From: Areca catechu
Taxonomy: Eukaryota > Streptophyta > Magnoliopsida > Arecales > Arecaceae
DNA: 64,000 nt
Reading direction: 5' to 3'
Assembly: GCA_021397845.1 (NCBI GenBank)
Contig: CM038040.1
Span: 42,985,088 to 43,049,087, forward strand
Positions 33,802 to 46,705 of the stretch are shown here, in pieces. Positions within the stretch are counted from its first letter, which is position 1. Each line of letters begins with the position of its first letter. A model generated the notes under the pieces. That model had not been told where the DNA came from, did not search any database, and worked only from the letters and a program-made list of their open reading frames with translations. The position numbers and the translations under genes were made by a program.

Positions 33802-34498
33802 GTTGGTTCATATATATATAAAAAAAAAATCATTTGTAATTTAACCCCTAATAAAGTATTATATTATGTAGATTAATGTTCTTATATGATTTTATTTTGA
33901 TTCCTATAATAAAAATATAATGCATAAAGATTCCCAGATTATTATTTTGCCCTTTTAATAAAGTTTTATTATGTAAAAGTCCTTTAATAATTATGATAAA
34001 CTCCATGTCATATAATTTTATTGTATAAAAATTTATAAATTTGAACATTACATCACCAATTTATATGCTATTTAATTCATTTATATGTAAATAAAATATT
34101 GCATATCTATATTCATGATTTTGATCGATGATCAATTATACATGCATATAAGTCATGTTTTATATATAAAGTTTATTTGTACTATTTATAGAGAATTAAA
34201 AATTTTGGATTTGATTACTCCATGCAATCATTAAAGTTATAAAAAATCAAAAGTTTTTTATAATATATAATTCTGAATAAATATAATTAATCTAAAAAAA
34301 ATTTAATGATGTTGTATTATGGCTACTGTAATATTGAATCGCTTTTAAAGGAATATTAAGTTTGATATTTAAATGAGTAAATTTCTAATATGAGTACATA
34401 TTGAATCAAGTAGCTATTTTGGTGCCCAAAGTCAGGGTACTTGCAGCTTAAAAGCAATGCATATGTCCCCCATCCCAGCTCGCTCAACCAGGCGGTAA
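33802..34498. other. AT-rich gene-free stretch
   Basis: Very AT-rich, no repeat unit or coding frame of note. It lies between the gene remnant and the CACTA transposon. Confidence 0.5.
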
Positions 34499-34524
34499 AT
34501 ACACTACAGTGAATCTGGGATTTA

Positions 34525-35385
34525 CCGACGCTTTTTTTGACTTTTACCGACGCTTATAAACGTCGCTAAATAATCTCCCGACGTTTTGTAAAGCGTTGTT
34601 AAAGCATCGCCTATGCAAGCGTTGGGACGCAACTTATCGACGCTTGGGAAAAGCGTCGCAATTCTAGCGACGCTTTAAAGCGTCGGCTTTTAGCGACGCT
34701 TTAAAGCATCGGTATTTAGCGACGCTTTAAAGTGTCGCTATACTAAACCCTAGCGACGCTTTAAAGCGTCGCAGATTAGCGACGCTTTAAAGCGTCGCTA
34801 GACATCAAATCTAGCGACGCTTTAAAGCGTCGCCAGGTTCAGTTCTAGCGACGCTTTTCCCAAGCGTCGCTAGGGTTTATTCTAGCGACGCTTTAAAGCG
34901 TCGCTAGAACTCGACCTAGCGACGCTTTAAAGCGTCGCCAGTGCCAGTTTTAGCGACGCTTTAAAGCGTCGCTAGAACTGAACCCTAGCGACGCTTTAAA
35001 GCGTCGCTAGACACAAGCCTAGCGACGCTTTAAAGCGTCGCCAGTTAGCGACGCTTTAAAGCGTCGCTAGACACAAGCCTAGCGACGCTTTAAAGCGTCG
35101 CCAGTTAGCGACGCTTTAAAGCGTCGCCAACTGGCGACGCTTTAAAGCGTCGCTAGGCTTGGTGTCTAACGACGCTTTAAAGCGTCGCTAGTTAGCGACG
35201 CTTTAAAGCGTCGCTAGGCTTGGTGTCTAGCGACGCTTTAAAGCGTCGCGAGTTAGCGGCGCTTTAAAGCGTCGCTAGGCTTGTGTCTAGCGACGCTTTA
35301 AAACGTCGCCAGTTCTAGTTTTAGCGACGCTTTAAAGCGTCGCCGGATTCAAAATTAGCGACGCTTTAAAGCGTCGGTAAATTTT
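34525..35385. repeat. CACTA1 3' subterminal palindrome array
   Basis: Roughly 25-30 copies of GACGCTTTAAAGCGTC, usually extended to GCGACGC...GCGTCGC. They are separated by 5-20 bases that are themselves partly repeated (TAGACACAAGCC and its complement GGCTTGGTGTCTA). Each copy is a near-perfect inverted repeat. In En/Spm elements such subterminal repeats are bound by the TNPA protein; that role here is inferred. Confidence 0.95.
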
Positions 35386-35646
35386 TTTCTTAAAAAAAAT
35401 AATAAACAGCCATATATACAAACCCATAACCTGTATACATTACGAAAAAGAAACATTGAAACATGTCTCACATCCAACATACACAAATAAATGAAAATAT
35501 TCAAACTTGTATCATATATCACATCCAACATACACAAACACAAATACAACCCAAATATAAAAAGTTTTATATATATATATAAACATATCAATCCAAGTTC
35601 AAATAAACAAAAAGACATACATAAATAATAAAAAAACCATCTAACA

Positions 35647-37526
35647 TCACTGATCCGTGGGAGGCTGGTCGTCGTCAGGTCTGCGGCTCGCAGATGCACC
35701 AGGAACCTGCAATATATACATCAGGAATTATAATACATATATTATATATATTCTCAATTATTAGATATATACAAAATTAATAAATAATTACTTACCTGAG
35801 ATGACATGAACATATGCAGCACAGATGTAACATGCTCTAGCTGAGACCTAATGGTCTGCATCTCTGCTCTGTCTGCATCACATGTCTGTCGGAGCTCTGC
35901 TATCTCCTCCTGGAGCTGACGAACATGTAACTGATCATGACTCTCTCTAGTATCCCGAGTATATCTACGCACCTCAGATAACTGAGTAGGGATAACTCCA
36001 ATCCCATAACCCCTCACTCGTCCAGGACGATCTGGTCCCATCAACTCCGAGAATACCTCGGCCTCGATGCGACTGCTCTGTGTAGATGATGAACCCTCGC
36101 CAGCACGCTCGGATATCATAGAGGTAGCCCTATTCTATATTTGACAAAAAATACATATATTAATACTTAATAAAAATAAAAATATAAATCATAATATAAC
36201 ATAAATAAAAAAATACATATATATCTCTGGACTCGTCCCGAACAAAACTGCCATCCTGGTGAACGTGAGTCATCCGATAAAACTCCACCTCACCAGGCTC
36301 CCTCCCCTGCTGATCAGCCTATATAAAGAATAAATATTACAAAAAAACTCAAAATAACACATCTTATATCCCCGTATCATTATACATGACACATGCATGA
36401 TACATGATGATACATTATGTTAAAACTAAAAGTATACTACTAGTATTATGGGATGAGAAACATACAAACTCATGCCTGAGCCGTGCATAACTCTTGGACC
36501 CCGCTGTGTGAGGAACAGACTGAGCAGCTCGTGCAGCTCTACCAATATCAGAATACGTCTGCAAAATAAAATTAAAACAATGTTATATATTGTATAAATA
36601 TAATTATAACAAGTGAAAATTAATAAATTTCGAAGTGTTTGATGATGCTACACAACCTGTGCCCTCTCAGAGAACCAATAGTGCACCAGCTCCATCCACT
36701 GATGAGGGTGAACATCAGGAGGACAGGTAGCTACAACCTGCTCCTCTGTCCTACCCTCTAGCTTGTAGTCTCTCTTCAACTTCGCCCTATATTCTTTCCA
36801 CTTGTGATTGAGAGACTTAAGCACAAAATCAGATGAATCTGAAGGAAGAACGAACTTGCTCTACATTTTAATTAAACAATAAAATAAATATTAAATGAAA
36901 AAAGCAATTCAATTATTAAAAACCTAAGATATAAAATAATATATTAATTTTTTTACCTGCACAACTCGTAGCATTTCTATTTTATATGCAGGAAGCATGT
37001 CGTTCCACTTCGAATAATTCAGAGGACATAGCTGACCACGGCGTGCTACTGTCCCCAGAAAGCTAGTCAACAAGCTAGCAGCTTTCTTAATAGGCTGCCC
37101 TAGCTTGTTGCACTCTATCACTATCCTCTCACCCTCAGGTAACTGCCACACATCACGGACTAATGTGGGTCCTCGCCTACGCCTGAGTCTCCCGGATCCA
37201 TCTACAAAAAAAAAAATACAGAACATTGTATATCAAAACTATTGCATATGCATGAATTGAAATGAGATAGAATTATTAAATTATGTACCCTGTATCTGTA
37301 TATCATCGATGATAGGCTCGTCATCAGGATGATCCATAGAAGGATCGTGATGTGCGGACTCGGAGGGAATAATGTCGTCCTGAGGCTGATGTGCAGAAAT
37401 AGAGGGACTGCCATCAGACCGATGTGAAACTGATCGATTGCCCTCAGGCTGTTATGCTGAAGAAGTACCAGCCTCGGTCTGGGAAAACTGTATCTGTACA
37501 TCTGCTAATCGCTTCCTTCGAGGCAT
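35647..37526 (-). pseudogene. TNPA-like gene of CACTA1 (transposase_24 type)
   Basis: Minus-strand exons can be followed from the ATG at 37526-37524 (MPRRKRLADVQIQF) to the TGA at 35649-35647 (after DDDQPPTDQ). Exon near 37203-36958 encodes RRRRGPTLVRDVWQLPEGER and KLGQPIKKAASLLTSFLGTV, the core of the plant transposase_24/TNPA family. The next encodes DFVLKSLNHKWKEYRAKLKR and ending HYWFSERAQ. The exon at about 36130-35796 encodes ESHDQLHVRQLQEEIAELRQ, a clear coiled coil, expected for multimerisation. TNPA proteins bind subterminal repeats and assist TNP2 in the nucleus. One TAA near 37450 breaks the first exon, where a Gln codon (CAA) is plausible; otherwise exon frames are open. Splice sites were placed by eye (for example AG before 37203). 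Confidence 0.8.
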
Positions 37527-37669
37527 GGTGTACCTAACCTGCATTATTTAAAAACAAGTCAGTCAACATTATAATCAAATTATAACGGAAATGAATTGCA
37601 ATTTAAAAGATAACATAATCATCAATGCAAAAAATGTAAACCATCTTACAAACTACTTACTTGTCATAA

Positions 37670-40600
37670 TCAACCAGTTGTACCTTCCTCGGAATCCAAC
37701 CTAACCAAAATGGTTGTATCATTTATATGATCATCCGGTACAATATTATAAGGCATACACTGAGTGTAAGTATCATCATCTTCTTCTTCCACCCTTTTTC
37801 CCATGTCATACAAGTCTCTGGGTTTTGTCTTAATAATAGTAGCCCATTCTTTATCTTTCGAGTCTTGTACATAAAAAACTTGTCTAGCTTGAGATGAAAA
37901 GATAAATGGATCATCCTTTAATAACACACCCGTATGTATCAATCTTGAAAAATTGGCAAGTACGAATCCGTTTGAGTCCTTTTTCAAACCCCTCGGTGTA
38001 TTTATATCCACCCAATCGCATCGAAATAATACAACTTTAAAATTTCCATAATAATCCAACTCCAAAATATCTTTAAGTATACCATAATAAGATTTTCCAT
38101 CTGCTTCAACCATAACACCACTGTTCTGAGTTTTTCTAAGTTTCTCGCGCTCCTTGGTATGAAATTTAAAGCCATTTATAATAAAACCATTATATTTGTT
38201 TACAATATAATTTGGACCTCTGGCAAGTGCAATTAATTCTGCTGAACTATTTTTCTCCATCAGTACCGGTACCTAAAAAATATAATATCAATTATCGATC
38301 ATTTAGTCGATGTTAAAAATATATAAAATTATTATACGACTTATATATACTAACCTGATTGGCAAGCCAATTAGGGAATAACTCAACCAACCATCTTTGT
38401 TCAATCCTTGGATTAGGACGAGTGGAATGATTGGCTTGTCGTTGTACAGATAAAAATTCACTGCATGACAATAAAATATAAGTTTGACTGTGTCTAATAT
38501 TTAGTATTATCCATGTGTAGATAGACTAACCTGCGATAGTCAGATATTATGTCACTATGTAGCAATACATAACGGTGTGCTTGTGACATGGATTTATGGT
38601 CAAGAACAATACTTTCAGCTTTTCCTATAAATCTTCCGGATGATGCAAATTTGTATATATCTGTATTCTCCATATTATCACCATGACGTTGAGGTTGATT
38701 GAATACAGTCTCAACACCTTCGAGATATCTTGAACAAAATGTTAAACACTCTTCAGCAATATATCCCTCTGCTATTGAGCCCTCAGGATGGGCTTTGTTT
38801 CGTACATAATCCTTCAAACGTACAAGATACCTTCAAAAAGTATGATATTTATATCATATTAAATAATAAAAAAGTTATATAAATTATAAAATTTAAGTTT
38901 TACAGCATTACCTCTCGATAGGGTACATCCATCTGTAGTGTACCGGTCCACCAAGTTTAGCTTCCGAAGCTAGGTGAATGAGTAGATGAACCATAATCGT
39001 AAAAAATCCAGGAAGAAAAATCTTTTCCATCTGACATAATGTAAGTACGACTTGAGACTGCAACTGATCAAGCTCCTGAGGATCAAGAACCTTAGAACAT
39101 AATGCCTTGAAGAATGATGATAACTGAAAAACAACCGTAATAACTTGTTTTGGCATTGACGACCTTAAAGCCAATGAAAGAATATCTTGCATTAATATAT
39201 GTCCATCATGACTTTTAAGATTTGAAATTTTGCGCTCTTTCAGATTCACACATCGTGAAATATTTGAGGCATATCCATCAGGAACTTTGATATTCTTTAA
39301 AACTGTCAGGAAGAGATCTTTTTCTCGACTAGACATTGTATAACATGCATGAGGGATATAAGTTCTATCATTTGCAAGCACTTGTAGATGAAGTTCATGT
39401 CGGATGCCCATTTCTTTTAAATCAAGACGCGCCTTCATGTTATCTTTAGTCTTTCCATCAAGATTTAATATTGTTCCAATCAAATTATCACAGACATTCT
39501 TTTCTATATGCATAACATCAAGATTATGCCGGAGTATATTATGCTCCCAATAAGGTAAGTCAAAGAATATGCTTCTTTTCTTCCATAATTGTTTAGTATG
39601 CTGATGGGTAGTTGCTGTGATTATATCATCATCATTTTCAACTTCAAAGAAATTATCCGGATCCTCGAACACTGCCGTATCTAAGGTGCAAGTATTGACT
39701 TCCTCCGATATTTCTTCTTGTACTGAAGTCTCAACATCATCTCTTCCTCGCTTTTTAGAGGACTTTGTCATCTTGCCATAACTGTGTCTGATACCAAACA
39801 TTTGTCTACGAATATCAGAACCAGAAGGTAGAATTGGAGCAGATCCAAACTCTATGGTACCATCAAATAAATCCTTCTGAAATCGAAATGGATGATTTGC
39901 CTCCAACCATGACGATGTCCCATATAACAGAACTTTCCTCCATGTTTTAACAAAATTGAATGGGTTGATTCACCACAAGAAGGACATGCAACTCGTCCCT
40001 TAGTGCTCCAGCCAGATAAATTAGCATATGCAGGAAAATCGTTAACAGTCCATAATAGAGCTGCCCGTAGATTGAATGTTTGGCCATTCGAAGCATCAAT
40101 TGCACTGATACCCTCCCACAGTTGTTTCAATTCATCTATTAAAGGTTGTAAGAAAATATCAATATCATTACCTGGACCCTTATCACCTGGAATGACCATT
40201 GATAAAATAAGTGAAGACTGTTTCATGCATATCCATGGTGGCAAATTATAAGGAATCAGTACAACTGGCCAGGTGCTATAGACAGAACTTAAGGTCCGAA
40301 ATGGATTGAACCCATCACTGGCTAAACCGAGCCTGACATTACGAGCATCAGATGCAAAATCAGGATGTCTCTCATCAAATGCTTTCCATGCTAAACTATC
40401 TGCTGGGTGTCTCAGCATTCCATCTTTTGTACGGCTTTCATCATGCCATCTCATTGACGAAGCTGTCTTTGATGATGCATAGATCCTTTTCAATCTAGGT
40501 ACAAGAGGAAAATAGCGTAATACCTTCGCCGGCTTTTGTTTAATGTATGTTGCATCAAATTCATCTAATCCCTCACTCTCATTTTCTTTTTGCTTCGTCC

Positions 40601-41405
40601 ATCGTGAACATCCACACACATGGCACGACTCTTGATCGGCATGTTCTCCCCGATATAATATACAATCATTTGGACAGCTATGAATCTTTTCGTATCCAAG
40701 ATCCAATTCCTTTACTACTTTTTTGGCCTCATAACAAGATGTTGGTAAACTAGTACCTTCAGGAAATGCATCCTTTAACAACTTGAGCAGCATAGTAAAA
40801 CTCTTGTCAGACCATCCATTCAAGTATTTTATATGGAACAAATGCACAAGAAAAGAAATTTTTGAAAAGTTCTTGCAACCGGCATATAATTCTTGATCTG
40901 CATCTCTTATCAGCTTCTGATAACGATCTGTTCCAACATTAGTTGGGAGTATCGGCTCTTCATCATGTATAGATTCAGTAAATATAGGATCCTCAGGAAA
41001 CCCAGCTGCTACTTGTTCTCCATTGTAATCTCCAGGATGTTGAGCACCATATTCAAAAGCATCTCTCAGCAAACCCCTGATATCATCATCTCTTGCAAGA
41101 TTTTTCTGTTGGTTACTTGATCCAAAATCAGGTATATGTTCCATGTTAGAGGTTTGGTTACATGTAGATTGTAACCTTGACTCTCCATGAAAAAACCACT
41201 CAGTATAACCTCTTAAAAAACCATTCCATACCAAATGTTCTTCAACAATATTTGGATATAGAGAACTGGAATTTACACATTTTCGGCATGGACATAAAAT
41301 CTTCTCACTGATACTACTTCTCTCCATACCAAATTTAATGAAATTCTGTACTCCATCCAGATATTCTTTGCTATTCCTCGGTTTAGTTATCCAACTCTTA
41401 TCCAT
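37670..41405 (-). pseudogene. TNP2-like transposase of CACTA1 with a 1-bp frameshift
   Basis: Starts at ATG 41405-41403 and reads about 500 codons. Residues 1-76 are the Transpos_assoc domain (CPCRKCVNSSSL). About 150-500 are the transposase_21 catalytic region, with FLVHLFHIKYLNGWSDKSF, CHVCGCSRWT, KLGPGNDIDI-like text (DKGPGNDIDIFLQPLIDELK) and GRVACPSCGES. Near 39909 a single base is missing relative to CACTA2 (positions 45207-45214), so the frame shifts. The next frame (39906-38908) has HNILRHNLDVMHIEKNVCDN and the DUF4218 end LGGPVHYRWMYPIER. Small exons follow (about 38830-38528 and 38459-38355), then DUF4216 at 38260-37670: LFRCDWVDINTPRGLKKDSN. TNP2 cuts at the CACTA ends in the nucleus. 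Apart from the frameshift the gene looks well kept. Confidence 0.92.
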
Positions 41406-42902
41406 TATAAGAAAAAGCTAACTGAAATAAATAAATATTTATAAGAACAGAACAAATTTAAAATAAGTTTATTCAATAGATCAATTACAGTATTATTAAA
41501 ATGCACCCTATCACCAACTAATAGGTAAAGAGGTCCTATCCCATTCAAGAATTGCATTAATTATATAGGTCATTTACAGTAACCAAAAGATACGCAATAG
41601 AAGTTCCAGAAAAATTTCGGCAGCATTTCCCCTTAGTTCTCCCCATACAAATAAATATGTTTGAGGAGAACTAAAAGAAAATGATAACCGAAATATATCT
41701 GGAACTCTATCTGTACCGTTTGATTACTGTAAGCACCTATAAAATTATTTGCAATTCTCAAACTGTCCAATCTGGACATTCAATTGACCACTGTACATAT
41801 TTCTGCCATCCGTACAAAAATTAAATAATTGTACGGATCGTGTAAAATATGTACTTTAATCAATTGACGGGTCTATGTTTCAATGCAATACAAGTTTTTA
41901 AAAAAATATATAAAAAATCATAATTGATCGTAACAAAACTACAGATGGTATTGAAATATATAAAAATAGAGTTATTCATGGACAACTTATCGAAAATATT
42001 GCAGTAGATTTCGATATCGAAGTAATCATCACTGAGGTGACGTTATATGGCAAAAGCCATAATAAGCCAATGGGGCATGTGACAGCTTGTTGTCTCTATG
42101 TTATTGAATCATTGTGTGACTGAAGTATTAATATTGCACCTAAACTGCCTCATGTTTGTTATCTATGATAAATGAAATGCTTCTTTATGATGATGATATG
42201 TAGTTTAGATTAATCATATGAGAAACTGAAGAGACAGAAACAAGATTACAACTTGGTGTGGATCCATGATTTCGGTTATTTGTCAAATTAGGTTTTGGAT
42301 TCTGTTGAACCAGATCTAGCCACAGTAAGTACATGTTTAAAATTTAGGTTGACCCAGCCAACTCAAGAAATCAAGGTTGGGTTGGAGCAAGTTTGCACTT
42401 CAAAAATAAATTTCTCTCATCTGCTTTTGGAAAACAGCCAGAATTGAAGCTATAGTTTTATATTCATCCTCAGAACACCACATAAGTGCAGCTTTAGATA
42501 GTTAGGTCCTCATTTTGGTGCAAATTGTAATTATTATGCAGCTTATAAAGTGATTAGGCTAGCAAGGAGAGCTTAAGTCAAAGACAAATAACTAATAAAA
42601 ACTGTAATCCACCACAATTCTCTGAATGGTCAAGGAGATAAAGACAGGCTATTGCATAACCTTTAACATGAAAAAGGTGTCATTAGCAACTTTCTTACGT
42701 GGAAAAATGACTTAGCAACAAAACCACGAATATAAAATGTAACAAGAAATGAACTACAAGTTGTATGGATCTGATGCAATAAGCTGGGATCCTAAAGAAA
42801 CAACTAATTAATTCCACGAGCAAACTTATAATTTTTTTTGGAATAAATTTCTCCAATGTCTCAAACTAATTCACAAAAGAACTTTTACATATTCTGACTA
42901 AA
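41406..42902. other. 5' leader of CACTA1 without a gene
   Basis: No coding frame. 41406-41956 is nearly identical to 46706-47250 of CACTA2; after GATGGTATTGAAAT the two elements are unrelated. Confidence 0.6.
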
Positions 42903-42935
42903 TTGATGGAAAAGAAAAAAAAATTTACTGAGCGG

Positions 42936-43735
42936 AGGAGGAGGAGGGGGGGTTCGGCAGCGGCTCGATCGACCGGGAGATCACGGACGGCTGCTACGTC
43001 GGCGGACCGAGCAGAGGAGGAGGAGGGGGGGAGGAGGAGGAGTTGGGGGGGGGGGGGGGGGGTGTTCGGTGGCGTGGGTGGGGGGAGGGGGGGGGGAGGA
43101 GGAGGGGGTGGGAGTGTTCGGTGGCGTGGGGGGGGGGGTGTTCGGTGGCGTGGGTGGGGGGAGGGGGGGGGGAGGGGGGGGGGGGTGTTCGGTGGGGGGG
43201 GGGGGGAGGAGGGGGGGGGGGGTGTCGGTGGGGGGGGGGGGGGGAGGGGGGGGGGGGGGGTGGGGGGGGGGGGGGGGGGGGGGGGAGGTGGCGTGGGGGG
43301 GGGTGTCGGTGGGGGAGGGGGGGGGGGGGGGGGGGGGGTTCGGTGGGGGGGGGGGGAGGAGGGGGGGGGGGGGGTGTTCGGTGGGGGGGGGGGGAGGTGG
43401 CGTGGGTGGGGGGAGTGGGGGGGAGGAGGGGGGGGGGTGTTCGGTGGGGGGGGGGAGGAGGGGGGTGGGGGAGGAGGAGGAGGGGGGGTGTTCGGTGGGG
43501 GGGGGGGAGGAGGAGGAGGAGGGGGGGTGGGGGAGGAGGAGGAGGGGGGGTGTTCGGTGGCGTGGGGGGGGGGGGAGGAGGAGGAGGCGGGGGGGTGGGG
43601 GAGGGGGGGGAGGAGGAGGAGGAGGGGTGGGGTGGGGGTTCGGCGGTGGACGAGCGGGGGGGGGGGGGGAGGAGGAGGAGAAGGAGGAGGCGGGAGGGAG
43701 GGTGAGGAGGAGTTGGGGGGGGAGTTGGTGTGGCG
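42936..43735. repeat. 800-bp G-rich tract in CACTA1
   Basis: Almost pure G with GGAGGAGG runs and recurring GTGTTCGGTGGCGTGGG phrases. G-runs of ten or more occur many times. Gly-rich frames on the plus strand and Pro-rich on the minus strand are open only because of the composition. On the transposon's own strand (minus) this is a C-rich 5' leader segment. Confidence 0.9.
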
Positions 43736-43775
43736 GCTGCAAAAGAAAATTAGGGTTGGGGGGTTGGGTTTTTTG

Positions 43776-44290
43776 GAGTCCGGCGACGCTTTTAAGCGTC
43801 GCCAAAGGTCTTGACTCTAGCGACGCTTATAAGCGTCGCTAAATAAGCAGGGAACTATAGCGACGCTTATAAGCGTCGCCAAATGTCCTGGAATTTTTGG
43901 CGACCCTTTAAAGCGTCGGCAAAGGTCACGGACTTCGGCGACGCTAAAAAGGGTCGGTAAATTTACGATCCGGCGACGCTTATAAGCATCGCCAAAGCTC
44001 CCTGGACTCCGCGACGCTTATAAGCGTCGGTAAATGTCCAGTCTGGCGATGCTTAAAAGCGTCGGGAAAGGTCCCAGACTCCGGCGACTCTTATAAGCGT
44101 TGGCAAATATCCCAGATTTCAGCGGGATGGTCCGGCGACGCTTAAAAGCGTCGGTAAAACTCAGGGTTAATTGCCGACGCTTATAAGCGTCGGCGGACTT
44201 TCAGTTTTGCCAACGCTTTCAAAAACCGTCGGCGGGTTCTAGTTCTTCCCAACGCTTCCCCGAAGCATCGGCAGAAAAGGGTCGGGATAA
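43776..44290. repeat. CACTA1 5' subterminal palindrome array
   Basis: About 14 units of GACGCTTATAAGCGTC or GACGCTTAAAAGCGTC, more varied than the 3' array. Spacer lengths are about 25-30 bp. It ends just before the terminal repeat CTGTTTTACTGTAGTG. Confidence 0.92.
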
Positions 44291-44311
44291 CCCTGTTTTA
44301 CTGTAGTGATA

Positions 44312-44608
44312 GTACCCGTGCCGAGAAAAAAAAAAAAAAAAAAAAAAGGGGTCATGAGAGAGAACTCTGACTCATCTTTCTTTTTTTTAAATATATATAT
44401 ATTTAAAAAAATAAAAATGTGTGACGAGCATAGCTGCTCCTCCTGGATGATTAATTGATTATATATAAAGATCCTCGTTCCTAAGGAAATGTGGATGCAT
44501 GGTAATAACAAACATAGTTCAATTATTCTTCACCATATTGGATATGAATATATCATTCCCATCTTACTAAAACATTAACGGTTAAATAGCCAATTTTATA
44601 TACCTATA
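44312..44608. other. Spacer between the two CACTA elements
   Basis: About 300 bp of AT-rich flank with an A-run at 44326-44347 and TATATATA near 44391. No gene. Confidence 0.6.
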
Positions 44609-44628
44609 TATCACTACAGTGAATCTCG

Positions 44629-46705
44629 ACTAGATATTGTATAACATGCATAAGGGATATAAATTCTATCATTTGCAAGTACTTGTGGATGAAGTTCATG
44701 TCGGATATCCATTTCTTTTAAATCAAGACGCGCCTTCATGTTATCTTTAGTCTTTCCATCAAGATTTAATATTGTTCCAATCAAATTATCACAAACATTC
44801 TTTTCTATATGCATAACATCAAGATTATGCCAGAGTATATTATGCTCACAATAAGGTAAGTCAAAGAATATGCTTCTTTTCTTCCATAATTGTTTAGTAT
44901 GCTGATGGGTAGTTGCTGTGATTATATCATCATCATTTTCAAGTTCAAAGAAATTATCCGGATTCTTGAACACTGCCGTATCTAAGGTGCAAGTATTGAC
45001 TTCCTCCGATACTTCTTCTTGTACCGAAGTCTCAACATCATCTCTTCCTCGCTTTTTAGAGGACTTTGTCATCTCATCGTAATTGTGTCTGATACCAAGC
45101 ATTTGTCTACGAATATCAGAACCAGAAGGTAGAATTGGAGCAGATCCCAACTCTATAGTACCATCAAATAAATCCTTCTGAAATCGAAATGGATGATTTG
45201 CCTCCAACCATCGATGATGTCCCATATAACAGAACTTTCCTCCATGTTTTAACCAAAGTGAATGGATTGATTCACCACAAGAAGGACATGCAACTCGTCC
45301 CTTAGTGCTCCAGCTAGATAAATTAGTATATGCAGAAAAATCGTTAACAGTCCAAAATAGAGCTGCCCGCAGATTGAATGTTTGGCCATTCGAAGCATCA
45401 ATTGCACTGATACCCTCCCACAGTTGTTTCAATTCATCTATTAAAAGTTGTAAGAAAATATCAATATCATTGCCTGGACCCTTATCACCTGGAATGACCA
45501 TTGATAAAATAAGTGAAGACTGTTTCATGCATATTCATGGTGGTAAATTATAAGGAATCAGTACAACTGGCTAGGTGCTATAGACAGAACTTAAGGTCTG
45601 AAATGGATTGAACCCATCACTGGCTAAATCCAGCCTGACATTACGAGCATCAGATGCAAAATCAGGATGTCTGTCATCAAATAATTTCCATGCTAAACTA
45701 TCCGCTGGGTGTCTCAGCATTCCATCTTTTGTACGGCTTTCATCATGCCATCTTATTGACGAAGCTGTCTTTGATGATGCATAGATCCTTTTCAATCTAG
45801 GTACAAGAGAAAAATAGCGTAATACATTCGCGGCTTTTGTTTAATTTGTATTGCATCCAATTCATCTAATCCCTCACTCTCATTTTCTTTTTGCTTCGTC
45901 CATCGTGAACATCCACACACATGGCACGACTCTTGATCGGCATGTTCTCCCCGATATAATATACAATCATTTGGACAGCTATGAATCTTTTCGTATCCAA
46001 GATCCAATTCCTTTACTAGTTTTTGGCTTCATAACAAGATGTTGGTAAATTAGTACCTTCAAGAAATGCATCCTTTAACAACTTGAGCAGCATAGTAAAA
46101 CTCTTGCCAGACCATCCATTCAAGTATTTTATATGAAATAAATGCACAAGAAAAGAAATTTTTGAAAAGTTCTTGCAACTGGCATATAATTCTTGATATG
46201 CATCTCTTATTAGCTTCTGATAACGATCTGTTTCAACATTAGTTGGGAGTATCGGCTCTCCATCATGTATAGATTCAGTAAATATAGGATCCTCAGGTAA
46301 CCCAGCTGCTACTTGTCATCCACTGTAATCTCCAGGATGTTGAACATCATATTCAAAAGCATCTCTGAGCAAACCCCTGATATCATCATCTCTTGCAAGA
46401 TTTTTCTGTTGGTTACTGGATCCAAAATCAGGTATATGTTCCATGTTAGAGGTTTGGTTACATGTAGATTGTAACATTGACTCTCCATGAAAAAATCACT
46501 CAGTATAACCTCTTAAAAAACCATTTCATACCAAATGTTCTTCAACAATATTTGGATATAGAGAACTGGAATTTACACATTTTTGGCATGGACATAAAAT
46601 CTTCCCACTGATACTACTTCTCTCCATACCAAATTTAATGAAATTCTGTACTCCATCCAGATATTCTTTGCTATTCCTCGATTTAGTTATCCAACTCTTA
46701 TCCAT
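44629..46705 (-). pseudogene. Truncated TNP2-like transposase of CACTA2
   Basis: Starts at ATG 46705-46703 and covers the Transpos_assoc domain and most of transposase_21, ending within the segment PYACYTISSRD at the deletion junction. The region around GHHRWLEANHPFRFQKDLFD (near 45200) is in frame here, unlike in CACTA1. Other breaks are present: near 46020 (one base lost in the GTTTTTGG segment), near 45835 (base lost after ACATTCGCGG) and a stop at the LPPW position near 45550. No DUF4218, DUF4216 or TNPA part remains. It cannot encode an active transposase; mobility, if any, would have needed a partner. Confidence 0.9.

Larger units (their letters stand above)
34499..44311 (-). mobile_element. 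CACTA1: structurally complete En/Spm transposon
   Basis: The element spans 34502-44308 (9807 bp). It begins CACTACAGTGAATC and ends TTTTACTGTAGTG, with 3-bp target duplication ATA at 34499-34501 and 44309-44311. Both ends carry arrays of GACGCTTTAAAGCGTC-like palindromes. TNP2-like and TNPA-like genes lie on the minus strand, so the 5' end is at 44308. All parts of an autonomous CACTA are present, but TNP2 has a frameshift and TNPA a premature stop. Confidence 0.95.

Noticed and set aside
34525..35385. Regular palindromic repeats that resemble a CRISPR array
   Set aside because: Spacers are short and partly repeated, the units vary, no cas gene is near, and the array sits at the end of a CACTA transposon with defined terminal repeats.
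42903..43842. Glycine-rich reading frames of over 200 codons (plus) and proline-rich frame of 274 codons (minus)
   Set aside because: All frames are open because the DNA is nearly pure G; no domain, and several overlap in different phases.
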